This document shows positions 1-9,104 of a DNA stretch of 64,000 nucleotides, one piece after another. The stretch covers positions 308,839-372,838 of the forward strand of contig DIGJ01000014.1 of the NCBI GenBank assembly GCA_002419585.1, read 5' to 3'. This DNA comes from Lachnoclostridium sp. UBA5725 (GTDB lineage: Bacteria; Bacillota; Clostridia; Lachnospirales; Lachnospiraceae). The notes below the pieces were generated by a model. The model did no database searches and was not told where the DNA came from. It saw only the letters and a program-made list of their open reading frames with translations. Made by a program: the position numbers and the translations under genes. The first letter of the stretch is position 1, and each line of letters starts with the position of its first letter.

Positions 1-402
1 ATTTCCAGAGATATAAATAACCCCACTTACTTGTTGTGCATTCAACATTTTTATATACTGATTTTCAATGTATCGATCTTCATTGGTATTGCAAATAATG
101 GAGGCATATCCACTCTGAAACAATCCCATTTGTAATTCAAGCGATATCTTTGCAAAAAATTCATTTGTAATGTCCGGAATAATAATGCCAATAGCATCTA
201 CTTTCTTGGTACGCAGTCCCCTTGCCACCAAATTCGGTTGATAATTGCAATCTTCCATTATTTTTCGCACTCGATCTTCGGTCTGTGCGGAATATCTTCC
301 ATTTTCATTTATAATTCGAGAAACAGTAGCCACTGAGACTCCTGCCATATCCGCTATATCCTTGATTGATACTTTTTCTGTTTCTTTTATATCGAAACTC
401 AT
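1..402 (-). CDS. LacI-family transcriptional regulator (3' part cut off by window start)
   Basis: The first 134 codons of a minus-strand gene; the rest lies beyond base 1. The start is the ATG at 402, with an AGGTGGAG ribosome site about 7 bases upstream. Residues about 10-60 form a LacI helix-turn-helix (VSIKDIADMAGVSVATVSRI, then the hinge-helix region NYQPNLVARGLRTKK). The effector-binding periplasmic-binding-protein fold begins at about residue 68 (AIGIIIPDITNEFFA). LacI proteins are normally 330-345 residues, so about 60% is missing. Family role: sugar-responsive repressor; the target is unknown. It is separated from the upstream tetR gene by a terminator-like hairpin. Confidence 0.93.
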   Translation of the reverse strand, partial: MSFDIKETEKVSIKDIADMAGVSVATVSRIINENGRYSAQTEDRVRKIMEDCNYQPNLVARGLRTKKVDAIGIIIPDITNEFFAKISLELQMGLFQSGYASIICNTNEDRYIENQYIKMLNAQQVSGVIYISGN

Positions 403-436
403 TACAAGCTCCACCTGCTTTCCCATACACATATAA

Positions 437-470
437 AAATACCCGGAAGATGTGACTTCTCCCGGTGTAT
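437..470 (-). terminator. Probable intrinsic terminator of the tetR gene
   Basis: On the minus strand, AATACACCGG and CCGGGTATT pair with one bulged A and enclose a further small GAAG/CTTC stem, followed by TTTTTAT. It lies just after the tetR stop and before the lacI ribosome site. Confidence 0.6.
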
Positions 471-471
471 T

Positions 472-1062
472 TCAATTCATTGAAAATGATCGAATTGCAT
501 ATCCTATTGCCTTTTCAAGTTCTTTTACTAATTCAAATTGCTTCTCTTGAATACACCATTCATATATAGTTCCGCGAAAAACTAAAAAAAGAAAATTATT
601 CATTTCTTCTGCTTCAAAATCATTTCTTAATTCTCCCGTTTCCTGCGCCTTTTTAATCAATTCAATCATACCTCTATATAGTTCATTTTCTGTTGTACTA
701 TGAATACGCATTTCAAACATACGGTACCTTGTAAAATCAACACCGTCTTTCATTACTTTATTTGCTAAGACAGAGCAGAAAAATTCTACAATTTTTTCGC
801 AATACACAGTTTTTGATAACCCAGTCTTAAATATATTTTCAAACTCTTTATCCGCTGAATGATACACTTTATCAAGTATATCATTCTTACTTTTAAAGTA
901 GTAATAAAATGTACCAGTTGTAACATTTGCTTTTTCAGCAATATCACGTACCCCTACTTCATTGATTTTATACTGCTGAAAGAGTTCCGCTGCGGCATTC
1001 ATTAAATCCTGAACTGTTTTCTCCGATTTTATCTGTTGATTCGTCTTCCGATTTAAACTCAA
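472..1062 (-). CDS. TetR/AcrR-family transcriptional regulator
   Basis: About 196 residues, normal for the family. The N-terminal helix-turn-helix covers about residues 15-60 (ELFQQYKINEVGVRDIAEKA, then NVTTGTFYYYFKSKNDIL); the rest is a helical ligand/dimerisation domain. The frame stays open to a TTG at 1080, but that codon lies inside the GGAAGGAGGGG ribosome site. The TTG at 1062 (sequence LSLNRKTNQ) is the better start. It lies downstream of, and on the same strand as, the membrane alpha/beta hydrolase, whose promoter region carries a palindrome that could be its operator. Ligand unknown. Confidence 0.9.
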   Translation of the reverse strand: MSLNRKTNQQIKSEKTVQDLMNAAAELFQQYKINEVGVRDIAEKANVTTGTFYYYFKSKNDILDKVYHSADKEFENIFKTGLSKTVYCEKIVEFFCSVLANKVMKDGVDFTRYRMFEMRIHSTTENELYRGMIELIKKAQETGELRNDFEAEEMNNFLFLVFRGTIYEWCIQEKQFELVKELEKAIGYAIRSFSMN

Positions 1063-1147
1063 CTTTTCCCCTCCTTCCAATCAATTTATTTTAACAATCT
1101 TTTAAATTACTGTCAATGAAACGCATAAGGTATTATAAAATCCTATA

Positions 1148-1189
1148 AAAACAAGAATCGAGTGTCACATTGAACTCGATTCTTGTTTT
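1148..1189 (-). terminator. Strong bidirectional terminator after the hydrolase gene
   Basis: A perfect stem of about 16 bp (AACAAGAATCGAGT pairing with ACTCGATTCTTGTT) with a 10-base loop, bounded by A-runs on one side and T-runs on the other. It separates the hydrolase gene from tetR on the minus strand. Confidence 0.9.
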
Positions 1190-1244
1190 TATACCTTTAT
1201 AAAATGATATATTTTTCTAGTAGTAAATACTTATATGTTATTCA

Positions 1245-3062
1245 TTAGCATACCAGTGTAAATCCTAACGTAGTAAACAATCCTGCAAATATCGCACAAG
1301 GAATTACACCTGCCCATATATTCCCATATTTACGATAGATATAAGTCACTACACCTGTAGTCCCACCCATCATATAACAATATCCAAAAGCAAAATCAAG
1401 TGCTCCTACGCTTGTGCCTCCTTTAACACCCGGTATCGTCATTTGTGCAAACACTGGTTGACCAGTGCCAATTGCCAAACTTCCTCCGTATTGGATCGTC
1501 AATAATACAGCCAAAGCTAAGGCAGTCAAAATAGTATTAACTGCAACCGCAGCCACCATATCTTTCCTTTCGCTGCCGAAAGAAGGAAGGGTTCGCTGAT
1601 TTGTATTTCCAACAAACATAACAGTAAAAATAATAATCATATATGGAATTGATCGAATAATTCTAGTTGCACTTGGTTTTAAATAGGTAGCTATGTTCCA
1701 TAACTGATAGTTGATACCAAAATAGTCTTCTAATGCTGTCATGATTAATCCAAAAATACAAGTTACCACAATTCCAAGAAGCAAGGATTTAGCAACATTA
1801 CTCCATTTTATTGATTTTTCATGTTCTGCTCCCAATGCAAAATCTGAAATACGTATTTTTTCACCATTTTTTCTACGCTTATTTACCCTGATTAATGATC
1901 TTATTATACCAATAATTGCAAGAGCCACTAACCAAAGCATGATTCCATTAAGATTCGTCGATGTCAAAATTTTTGAATTTGCAAACCATCCCATTCCATA
2001 GGCAGATACAGGAATAAAGATCAATGCAGGAATTAAGAAGGAGAATAAAATATCAATTGCCCATGCTTTTATGCCTTTTTGTTCTTTTTTAACCGGTCTT
2101 TCATTTTTAATACTTGCAAAGAATTCATTTTCCAAAAAGAGAGAAATTAACGCTGCAAGTAAGAACATCATATCAACAGCCGCTATCCCGGAAAAAATCT
2201 GCTGACCAATCCAAGCTTGATCGGATATTTCGCGTTCTATAGGCGCCTTTGCTACGTCTCCAGTATATTGAATAATTTTGTCAATTGCTTCTCCGCTAAT
2301 ATTACCGGTTTGATGCAAAGCTCCTGTTACCTCCATATAACGGAATAGTTTTCCATTTATTTCATAATCCTTATCTGCTTCAACCTTAGAATCAACGCCG
2401 AAGATTTGTACCATTTTATCAAGACAGGCTTCAGGATTTCCAATAAAATTGAAATCATATTGATCGGCCATTGCTTTAATAATTCCAACATTTGCCGTCA
2501 TGTTAGGATAGCAGCCTTCTTCTAATTGTTCCTCTGTCATAGATACCATAAAAGGTCCGAAAACATACAATACAGAATTGATTTTTTCTGACATTGCCTG
2601 ATAAACAAATCCAACCGTATTACATCCTAATGAATATCCAATAATATTAATCTTATCTGGGATTACAATATCCAAAGAATTTGCATACTTCGCTACATCA
2701 ATCGCCTGCGGTGTCCGATCGTTAACGTCTGATTCTCCTCCTCCAGACAAATCAGGTGAAAAAACAACGTAACCACGTCTTGCAAGTTCCATCGACCAAG
2801 TATCATTACTATGACCTTGGTTGGAACGTCCATGATATATGATTGTACATGGTGCAGGATTATCGGAAGTCGCAGTTTTCGGAATATAAACCAATGTGCT
2901 GATTTTTGTCCCATTATCTCCCATTAATGTTAATCGCTTGATTGTTACATCTCCCCAACTCGTCTGAAATCCCCAAATGCAAATAGAACTAAACATTAGG
3001 ATCGCCAGCGTCAGACAAAAAAAGCGGATAGACTTTTTTCTTGTTGCTGTTTGATTTTTCAT
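1245..3062 (-). CDS. Membrane-anchored alpha/beta hydrolase with C-terminal polytopic domain
   Basis: 605 residues; ATG at 3062 with GGAGG 7 bases upstream. Residues about 13-31 are a signal anchor. Residues about 45-270 are an alpha/beta hydrolase of the dienelactone-hydrolase type: the oxyanion-region motif YHGRSNQGH, DLSGGGESD, the nucleophile elbow GYSLG and a late His (TGALHQTGN). From about 285 onward there are about eight hydrophobic segments ending in a glycine-rich C-terminus, so the hydrolase probably faces outside or the membrane surface. The substrate is not recognisable. The neighbouring tetR gene on the same strand suggests the pair responds to a small hydrophobic compound (inference). 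Confidence 0.75.
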   Translation of the reverse strand: MKNQTATRKKSIRFFCLTLAILMFSSICIWGFQTSWGDVTIKRLTLMGDNGTKISTLVYIPKTATSDNPAPCTIIYHGRSNQGHSNDTWSMELARRGYVVFSPDLSGGGESDVNDRTPQAIDVAKYANSLDIVIPDKINIIGYSLGCNTVGFVYQAMSEKINSVLYVFGPFMVSMTEEQLEEGCYPNMTANVGIIKAMADQYDFNFIGNPEACLDKMVQIFGVDSKVEADKDYEINGKLFRYMEVTGALHQTGNISGEAIDKIIQYTGDVAKAPIEREISDQAWIGQQIFSGIAAVDMMFLLAALISLFLENEFFASIKNERPVKKEQKGIKAWAIDILFSFLIPALIFIPVSAYGMGWFANSKILTSTNLNGIMLWLVALAIIGIIRSLIRVNKRRKNGEKIRISDFALGAEHEKSIKWSNVAKSLLLGIVVTCIFGLIMTALEDYFGINYQLWNIATYLKPSATRIIRSIPYMIIIFTVMFVGNTNQRTLPSFGSERKDMVAAVAVNTILTALALAVLLTIQYGGSLAIGTGQPVFAQMTIPGVKGGTSVGALDFAFGYCYMMGGTTGVVTYIYRKYGNIWAGVIPCAIFAGLFTTLGFTLVC

Positions 3063-3094
3063 ACTAATACCTCCAAAATGATTGTTTGTTAAAT

Positions 3095-3111
3095 TATAAA
3101 CGATGTTTATA
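3095..3111. promoter_or_regulatory. Candidate operator upstream of the membrane hydrolase
   Basis: Perfect palindrome TATAAAC-GAT-GTTTATA, 33 bases upstream of the hydrolase start. Symmetry and size suit a TetR-family dimer; the adjacent tetR product is the obvious but unproved binder. The rest of the 3063-3369 gap holds only the terminator at 3257-3300. Confidence 0.45.
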
Positions 3112-3256
3112 CCACGTATTATAACATGTTATATATCACAGTACAATCTGATATTAAGAAAAACATTATCGTTAGTTGTAGAATATTACATGGCTTTTTT
3201 ATACACTTTTACCAAATCTCTCCAAACACAGTCTTATACGTTCATAATTCAAACAC

Positions 3257-3300
3257 AAAAAAAGACGGAAGTAAAACAATATAATGTTTTGCATCCGTCT
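3257..3300 (-). terminator. Terminator of the ROK kinase gene
   Basis: Nested hairpin on the minus strand: outer AGACGGA/TCCGTCT and inner TGTTTT/AAAACA, followed by seven T residues. It lies 70 bases after the ROK kinase stop. Confidence 0.85.
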
Positions 3301-3369
3301 CTTATATTATCTTTCATATGTCAGGAATAAGTTTTTACTTTCTTGTTTTCCCTGACAAGCTCCACCTAC

Positions 3370-4248
3370 TTACCACAATTTGCTTCCAGTCAGATATCCC
3401 ATTCCATATAGTCCCGCGAGATTACCTAACCTTGTCTTACAAATCTTAATGTCTTTATAGCATTCCATAACCCCATTCTTTACACTTTTTTCAACTTCGC
3501 GAACGATGAAATCCTGTTCCATGATCCCCCCTCCAAGTATGATCTGTTTTGGATCAAATAGATGTATTAATGTAATCAGACCAATGGATATTTCTTGTAT
3601 CCATGCGTTTATTAATTTTTCTACAGCCTCTTCGTTCATTCTTTTACAGATATCGCGTCCACTTTGAAGCGCCTCATCTATTTTTTTAGCCTCTGCTATA
3701 AGGGCACTGACTGATGCATATCGTTCATAGCATCCGCTAAATATATCCCTCTTATTTCGAGCTTCTGGGTGCACAAGAATTCCACCAAATTCCCCTGCAG
3801 CATAATGGGTTCCCCGCAGTAACTGACCATTTAGGATAATTGCACCACCGATACCGGTTCCATAAGTAAGACATAAGAAATCATTTACTCCAACGCCTGC
3901 ACCAAACTGCCCTTCACCTATAGCAGCTGCATTCACATCATTTTCTACTGTTACTGGAATGCCGAATCTTTCTACTAAGTTCTTCTTTATCTCTAACCCT
4001 TGATAACCCGGAATATTTGGGCCTGCAAAACTTACCCTTCCCTTGTCCACATCGACTTGTCCGGTTGTGCATATTCCGATTGCATCCGCTCCTTTATAAG
4101 ATTCTATTATTGTTTGAACGGTAGTTAAAACTTCTTTTGCACCATCCTTTGCATTAGTTAGATGATTCTTTATCTGTGTCACGTTTCCATTCGTAAACAT
4201 GCCTGACTTAATTTCTGTACCACCAATATCTACTACAATTATGCTCAT
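3370..4248 (-). CDS. ROK-family sugar kinase (probable N-acetylglucosamine kinase)
   Basis: 292 residues; ATG at 4248 with GGAGA upstream. ATP-binding phosphate-1 motif DIGGTEIKSG at residues 6-15, the catalytic region ENDVNAAAIGE near 102-112 (Asp is the expected base) and TYGTGIGGAI near 129-138. The family zinc site, normally His then CxCGxxGC, is degenerate: after HPEARNKRDIF only SGCYERYAS remains. It is divergent from nagB and faces an amino-sugar operon. The expected job is ATP-dependent phosphorylation of the free GlcNAc released by the chitobiose phosphorylase, giving GlcNAc-6-P. Glucose or ManNAc kinase cannot be excluded from sequence alone. Confidence 0.8.
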   Translation of the reverse strand: MSIIVVDIGGTEIKSGMFTNGNVTQIKNHLTNAKDGAKEVLTTVQTIIESYKGADAIGICTTGQVDVDKGRVSFAGPNIPGYQGLEIKKNLVERFGIPVTVENDVNAAAIGEGQFGAGVGVNDFLCLTYGTGIGGAIILNGQLLRGTHYAAGEFGGILVHPEARNKRDIFSGCYERYASVSALIAEAKKIDEALQSGRDICKRMNEEAVEKLINAWIQEISIGLITLIHLFDPKQIILGGGIMEQDFIVREVEKSVKNGVMECYKDIKICKTRLGNLAGLYGMGYLTGSKLW

Positions 4249-4460
4249 TCAAATTATTCTCCTTCTTAATCTTATGTTGATATATTTTTAAACAAACTAT
4301 TTTTCTTACCTTAAGAGTATCATAATAAAAGTAGAAAACACTGGCTAAGATTGTGCTTTTTTATCTTGAATTGTTCATCTTAATCGCACATATTGTATAT
4401 CTCTTTTTGAACTGTTAGCATAATTAAGAGACTATTTTTCTTAATTCGGAGGAGAAATTT

Positions 4461-5210
4461 ATGAATGTGATTGAGGCAAAAGATTATCAAGATATGAGTC
4501 GAAAAGCTGCGAACATAATTTCCGCGCAGATCATAATGAAACCAAACTGTGTACTTGGTTTGGCTACTGGTTCTACACCATTAGGTACTTACAATCAACT
4601 GATTGATTGGTATAATAAAGGAGACTTGGACTTTTCCGAAGTTTCCAGTGTGAACCTCGATGAGTACATCGGTCTTTCTCATGATAATCATCAAAGCTAT
4701 TATTATTTTATGCAACATAACTTATTTGAACATATAAACATCCAGCCACATAATACATACATACCAAACGGAATGGATGCCGATATTTTACACGCCTGCA
4801 ACGCACATAACCAGGTTATCCATCGCTTAGGTGGTATCGACTTACAACTGTTGGGCCTTGGACTAAATGGACACATTGGTTTTAATGAACCTGGGGCGTC
4901 CTTTGAAAAGGAGACCCACTGTGTTGCTTTATCGCAAAGCACGATAGAAGCGAATTCTAGATTCTTTGCACAAAAAAGTGATGTTCCAACGCATGCCTAT
5001 ACCATGGGAATCAAGTCGATTATGCAGGCAAAGAAAATTGTCATTATTGTCAATGGAGCTGCCAAAGCAGATATCGTTGCCAAAGCATTCTGGGGACCCG
5101 TAACACCACAAATACCAGCTTCCATCTTACAAATGCATCCGGATGTTACCCTTGTTGCAGATAAAGCAGCGCTTTTAGCCTCCCCTTATCATAAAAATAA
5201 GAATACGTAA
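4461..5210 (+). CDS. nagB: Glucosamine-6-phosphate deaminase
   Basis: 249 residues, as expected for Gram-positive NagB. ATG at 4461 preceded by GGAGGAG. Recognisable blocks: GLATGSTPLGTY (phosphate loop, residues 33-44), VNLDEYIGL (about 64-72), LGLGLNGHIGFNEPG (active-site loop, about 130-144) and HAYTMGIKSI. It converts glucosamine-6-P to fructose-6-P plus ammonia in the cytoplasm, the last step of GlcNAc catabolism. It is followed 136 bases later by nagA on the same strand; the gap contains a perfect hairpin. Confidence 0.96.
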   Translation: MNVIEAKDYQDMSRKAANIISAQIIMKPNCVLGLATGSTPLGTYNQLIDWYNKGDLDFSEVSSVNLDEYIGLSHDNHQSYYYFMQHNLFEHINIQPHNTYIPNGMDADILHACNAHNQVIHRLGGIDLQLLGLGLNGHIGFNEPGASFEKETHCVALSQSTIEANSRFFAQKSDVPTHAYTMGIKSIMQAKKIVIIVNGAAKADIVAKAFWGPVTPQIPASILQMHPDVTLVADKAALLASPYHKNKNT

Positions 5211-5271
5211 AGAAAATGAACACAAGGAAGATGGAAAGGCATTTATTAAAAGAATTTTAATGAAAGGATAA

Positions 5272-5300
5272 ACGCAAACACACAACCTTTGTGTTTGCGT
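5272..5300 (+). promoter_or_regulatory. Intercistronic hairpin between nagB and nagA
   Basis: Perfect 11-bp stem ACGCAAACACA/TGTGTTTGCGT with a 7-base loop. It is not followed by a T-run, so it is more likely an RNA-processing or stability element, or an operator, than a complete terminator. Confidence 0.55.
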
Positions 5301-5346
5301 CTCAAAGGAATGTGCTTGCATGTTTGGTTGAGACTAGGTTCAATTT

Positions 5347-6480
5347 ATGAAAATAAAAAATGCAAATGTTTTTACAATAAAGGAAGGATTTATTCAAACG
5401 GATGTTTTTATAAAAGATGGGCTTTTTTCCAAGGATACCGACGACAATAACGTACTGGATGCAAATCAAAGTTTATTAATCCCTGGATTGATTGACATTC
5501 ATTTCCACGGATGCGCCGGTTATGATTTTTGTGACACAAACGATGTCGCTTTTGCTAAAATTGCTGAGTATGAGTTACATAATGGAATTACTTCCATATG
5601 TCCCGCATCAATGACGTTGCCAGAAGAAGACTTGATTTATATTTTAGAACGTACGGCTTCGTTTGCATCTATTCCTCAAATAAAGCCAACTGCCAGGCTC
5701 TGTGGTGTTCACCTTGAGGGTCCTTTTATTTCCTATGACAAAAAAGGAGCGCAGAATTCGGATTTTATCAAATCCCCGGATTTCGCACTCTTTGAGCGTC
5801 TATTGTCAGTAGCTCCTGACCTTGTTAAACTAATTACGATTGCGCCCGAACTAGAAGGCGCCCTTCCTTTAATAGAGCAAATTTCCTCTCGTGTTCATGT
5901 TTCTTTAGGTCATACGAACTGTGATTATAAGACTGCGATGGAAGCATTTTCTCTCGGCGCCGATCACATGACTCATCTTTACAATGCCATGCCTTCTTTT
6001 ACCCACCGCTCACCTGGACCAATCGGTGCTGCTGCCGATTCTAGTAATGTAATGGTTGAATTAATCTGTGACGGAATCCATATCGATCCATCTGCAGTTC
6101 GCTCTACGTTTAAACTGTTTGGAGATGACCGCATCATCCTAGTCAGCGATAGTATGATGGCAACCGGAATGAAAGATGGCACCTACTCACTTGGCGGCCA
6201 GGTGGTAACCGTCAAGGGCAACCTTGCAACTTTAAAGAATGGAACCCTTGCTGGTTCGGTCACAAATCTTATGGATTGCTTACGAGTTGCTGTATCTATG
6301 GGAATTTCTCTGGAAAGTGCTGTTAAATGTGCCACCTTCAATCCCGCCAAATCAATCGGCATAGATGCTGCTTATGGTAGCATTGCGCCAGGTAAGGTAG
6401 CCGATTGCCTTTTATTAGATAAACACACACTCGTCCTCCAAAAAGTAATCCTTGGTGGTCATGTAATCTACACCTTCTAA
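5347..6480 (+). CDS. nagA: N-acetylglucosamine-6-phosphate deacetylase
   Basis: 377 residues, typical for NagA. Amidohydrolase fold with IDIHFHG (metal site, about residues 49-55), HLEGPF (about 123-128), LGHTN (about 187-191), THLYNAM (about 211-217), a DGIHID motif and the catalytic aspartate in VSDSMMATG. The ribosome site before the ATG is weak (TAGGTT), which fits translation after read-through from nagB. It removes acetate from GlcNAc-6-P, giving the NagB substrate. It ends one base before the convergent response-regulator gene. Confidence 0.96.
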   Translation: MKIKNANVFTIKEGFIQTDVFIKDGLFSKDTDDNNVLDANQSLLIPGLIDIHFHGCAGYDFCDTNDVAFAKIAEYELHNGITSICPASMTLPEEDLIYILERTASFASIPQIKPTARLCGVHLEGPFISYDKKGAQNSDFIKSPDFALFERLLSVAPDLVKLITIAPELEGALPLIEQISSRVHVSLGHTNCDYKTAMEAFSLGADHMTHLYNAMPSFTHRSPGPIGAAADSSNVMVELICDGIHIDPSAVRSTFKLFGDDRIILVSDSMMATGMKDGTYSLGGQVVTVKGNLATLKNGTLAGSVTNLMDCLRVAVSMGISLESAVKCATFNPAKSIGIDAAYGSIAPGKVADCLLLDKHTLVLQKVILGGHVIYTF

Positions 6481-6481
6481 A

Positions 6482-7249
6482 TCAGATCACCTGATTTCCT
6501 AACACTTTATTACGGTATTCATTGGCAGATATGTTTTCCTGCTTTTTAAATACACGTGAAAAATGAGCTAAGTCTAGAAATCCAACACTTTCTGAAATAT
6601 CTCCAATTCGTAGCGTTGGATTTTCTAATAGCTTCTTAGCTTCTTCAATTCGAATATGATTTAGTATCTCTGAAAAGCTTTGTCCAGTCTGTCCATTTAA
6701 AAGCTTGCTTAAATGCCACTGGCTAACATATGTTTTCTCTGCGACTTCACTTAATGTTAACTTCTGTTGGTAGTTTTCCTGTATGTACTTAAGTGCATTC
6801 TTCACAATAAAATTTCCACAGGTGCTCTCATGTGCCTGTGCTATATTGGATGCTTCATTCATTGGAATATGTTTTTTCTCTAGGTTTTTACACATGGTAT
6901 CGATCGCTTCCTTGATTTCCTCCATGTTGGACGGTTTCAAAAGGAAACGAGTCACTCCAAGGCAAATTGCTTGCTGTGCGTATTCAAAATCGCGAAAGCC
7001 AGTCAGTATACTAACTTCCATATCCGGGTACTGTGATTTCATTGCTGCCATCATTTGTAACCCATCCATTTCTGGCATGCAAATATCCATGAATACAATG
7101 TTTGGTGAATGCTCTTCGATCATTGCCTTGCCTTCGATTCCATCATGCGCAGTAGCAACTACTTCACAGTTCCAGTTCTCCCATGGTACGCTTCTTGATA
7201 ACCCTTCAACGATAATTGGTTCATCGTCCACAAGCAATACTTTATACAT
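6482..7249 (-). CDS. YesN-type response regulator with AraC DNA-binding domain
   Basis: 255 residues; ATG at 7249 after GAGGGG. Residues 1-118 are a receiver domain: acidic pair DD at 8-9, phospho-acceptor Asp55 in VFMDICMPEMDG, Lys in FLLKPS. Residues about 150-250 carry two AraC helix-turn-helix motifs (LSEVAEKTYVSQWHLSKLL and IGDISESVGFLDLAHFSRVF). Partner: the YesM-type kinase encoded at 10699-12564 in the same gene string. Expected to activate the transporter and phosphorylase genes when the extracellular oligosaccharide is sensed (family knowledge plus context). Confidence 0.92.
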   Translation of the reverse strand: MYKVLLVDDEPIIVEGLSRSVPWENWNCEVVATAHDGIEGKAMIEEHSPNIVFMDICMPEMDGLQMMAAMKSQYPDMEVSILTGFRDFEYAQQAICLGVTRFLLKPSNMEEIKEAIDTMCKNLEKKHIPMNEASNIAQAHESTCGNFIVKNALKYIQENYQQKLTLSEVAEKTYVSQWHLSKLLNGQTGQSFSEILNHIRIEEAKKLLENPTLRIGDISESVGFLDLAHFSRVFKKQENISANEYRNKVLGNQVI

Positions 7250-7315
7250 AAGCTACCCCTCTTTCACACCCTAATATACGCTATAATCCCCTCAAACTCT
7301 TGATTTTAAACTAGT

Positions 7316-8158
7316 TTACCCTTTGATTGCTCCGGCTGTCAATCCCTTCACAATATTCTTTTGAAGGAAGATATATACGATAACTACCGGTATAATGATG
7401 ATTGCAACGGAAGCCGCCATCAAACCAAAATCCGTCCCATATAAGGAGCTAATCTGTTGCAATAAGGTGGATATCGGAAATTTCGTATTATCCCGTATCA
7501 TAATATTTTGAACAAATAAATCATTATAAGACCAAAGGAAACTAAAGATCGCTACCGTGGAAAGGGATGGTTTACAAAGTGGTACAATTATCCTTCCAAA
7601 CACCTGAAAGACGTTCGCTCCCTCCATATAGGCTGCCTCTTCCATTTCAATTGGTACATTTTGCATGAAACCGGTCACAACAACGGTTGCGAAACTTAGA
7701 TTCCCTGCTATTTGTGGAAGAATTACTGCAATATTTTTGTTTAGTAATCCCCAGGATACTATCATTCGAAAAACAGGAATAATCGTTGAAAATACCGGAA
7801 ACATAAGACTTGCAATAATAAGGCTTTGAATCATCTTTTTCCCTTTGAACTGATATCTGGTTAATCCAAATGACATCAATGCGGATAACACCATTACACC
7901 CGCTGTTACACTGCATGAAATCAATAAACTATTTTTATATGCATTTAATACATTTAATCTGCTAAATGCAGTAATGTAATTGTCCCCTGAAAACGCTTTT
8001 GGAAGTGAAAAGGATGATGTTAGCACTTCCGAAGAAGGTTTAAAGGAATTTATAATCACCCAGACAAAAGGAAAAATAGTAGTGATTGCCCAAAGAATTA
8101 ATACGGTATAAATGATAACTCTACTCGGTTTTATTTTCTTATTTCTCTTCGTTACCAT
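7316..8158 (-). CDS. Carbohydrate ABC transporter permease, MalG type
   Basis: 280 residues with six predicted membrane segments. The first is VIIYTVLILWAITTIFPFVW; the EAA loop (EEAAYMEGANVFQVFGRIIVPLCKP) lies near residues 176-200 and would contact the ATPase. ATG at 8158 follows GGGAGG. It lies five bases downstream of the MalF-type permease gene. No ATP-binding protein is encoded in this locus, so, as usual for such importers in Firmicutes, a shared MsmX-type ATPase elsewhere is expected. Confidence 0.93.
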   Translation of the reverse strand: MVTKRNKKIKPSRVIIYTVLILWAITTIFPFVWVIINSFKPSSEVLTSSFSLPKAFSGDNYITAFSRLNVLNAYKNSLLISCSVTAGVMVLSALMSFGLTRYQFKGKKMIQSLIIASLMFPVFSTIIPVFRMIVSWGLLNKNIAVILPQIAGNLSFATVVVTGFMQNVPIEMEEAAYMEGANVFQVFGRIIVPLCKPSLSTVAIFSFLWSYNDLFVQNIMIRDNTKFPISTLLQQISSLYGTDFGLMAASVAIIIIPVVIVYIFLQKNIVKGLTAGAIKG

Positions 8159-8163
8159 AGCGA

Positions 8164-9048
8164 TTACCTCCCCTCTTCCTTTTCCTTCGTAAATAATCCA
8201 ACCAGCCTAGATATTACTATACCAAGTATTACGATGAGAAATGCCAGTGTTGAGCCATAGTCAAAGTTGCTAAGCCCAAACGTCACCTGATACATATAGG
8301 TACCAAGGAAATGGGTGACTCCCTGCGGTGCTCCATTTGGAACCATTACCCATGGAAGATCAAATACTTTCAGGGCACCAGTTAACGCTAGTGTTACACA
8401 AGTAAAGAATACTGGTTTCATTAATGGAAGTGTTATGTGGAATACCTGCTTAAAATGACCGCATCCGTCAATGGATGCTGCCTCATATATATCATCTGAT
8501 ATATCACTAAGTCCGGTCAGTAATATAACAAAGTAAAATCCGATATAACTCCAAAGGGTAGGAATACAGACCATGATAAAAGCGAGCTCTGGACTCAGCC
8601 AGTTAATTGCATCTTTCCCAAAATGTTCCAATATTTGATTTAGCATACCTCCATCGTAGTTATAAAATAATTTGAATAACAATCCAATTGCGGTAGCCGA
8701 AATGACAACCGGAAAAAAGTAAACGGTACGAAATACCTGTTGAAGCTTCTTGATCTGGGATACCATGACGGCTAAAACAAATGCAATTCCAACTTCAAAA
8801 ACAACGGTTAGGACCATCATTTTCATGGAATTGAAAATCGCCGTTTTTACATCCTGATCCACAAATAGCTTTTTATAATTTTCGAGTCCAATAAATTTCC
8901 ACTTTGTTCCTGGCATTTCGATAATAGCGGTCATATCAAAAAAACTATTTTTTATATTTTCAACAAATGGTATGTAAAGAAAGACAAACATGAATAGCAA
9001 ACCCGGTACAATAAATAAAAGCAATGGCCATTTTCTCTTATATAACAT
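8164..9048 (-). CDS. Carbohydrate ABC transporter permease, MalF type
   Basis: 294 residues and six membrane segments, from PLLLFIVPGLLFMFVFLYIP to a final hydrophobic helix near 265-285. The EAA loop (DIYEAASIDGCGHFKQVFHI) lies near residues 190-212. Start ATG 9048 with AAAGG upstream. It forms the membrane channel with the neighbouring MalG-type permease and receives sugar from the lipoprotein encoded just upstream. A terminator-like hairpin at 9105-9143 sits between the lipoprotein gene and this one. Confidence 0.93.
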   Translation of the reverse strand: MLYKRKWPLLLFIVPGLLFMFVFLYIPFVENIKNSFFDMTAIIEMPGTKWKFIGLENYKKLFVDQDVKTAIFNSMKMMVLTVVFEVGIAFVLAVMVSQIKKLQQVFRTVYFFPVVISATAIGLLFKLFYNYDGGMLNQILEHFGKDAINWLSPELAFIMVCIPTLWSYIGFYFVILLTGLSDISDDIYEAASIDGCGHFKQVFHITLPLMKPVFFTCVTLALTGALKVFDLPWVMVPNGAPQGVTHFLGTYMYQVTFGLSNFDYGSTLAFLIVILGIVISRLVGLFTKEKEEGR

Positions 9049-9104
9049 CTTTCTTACGCCTTTCTATCATTTAGAAACCCCTTGGTTCCTAATTTTTTGT
9101 ACAA

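Noticed and set aside
3095..3111. Catabolite-repression (cre) site
   Set aside because: It is a palindrome with a central CGATG, but the flanking bases do not match the cre consensus; a TetR operator is a simpler reading.
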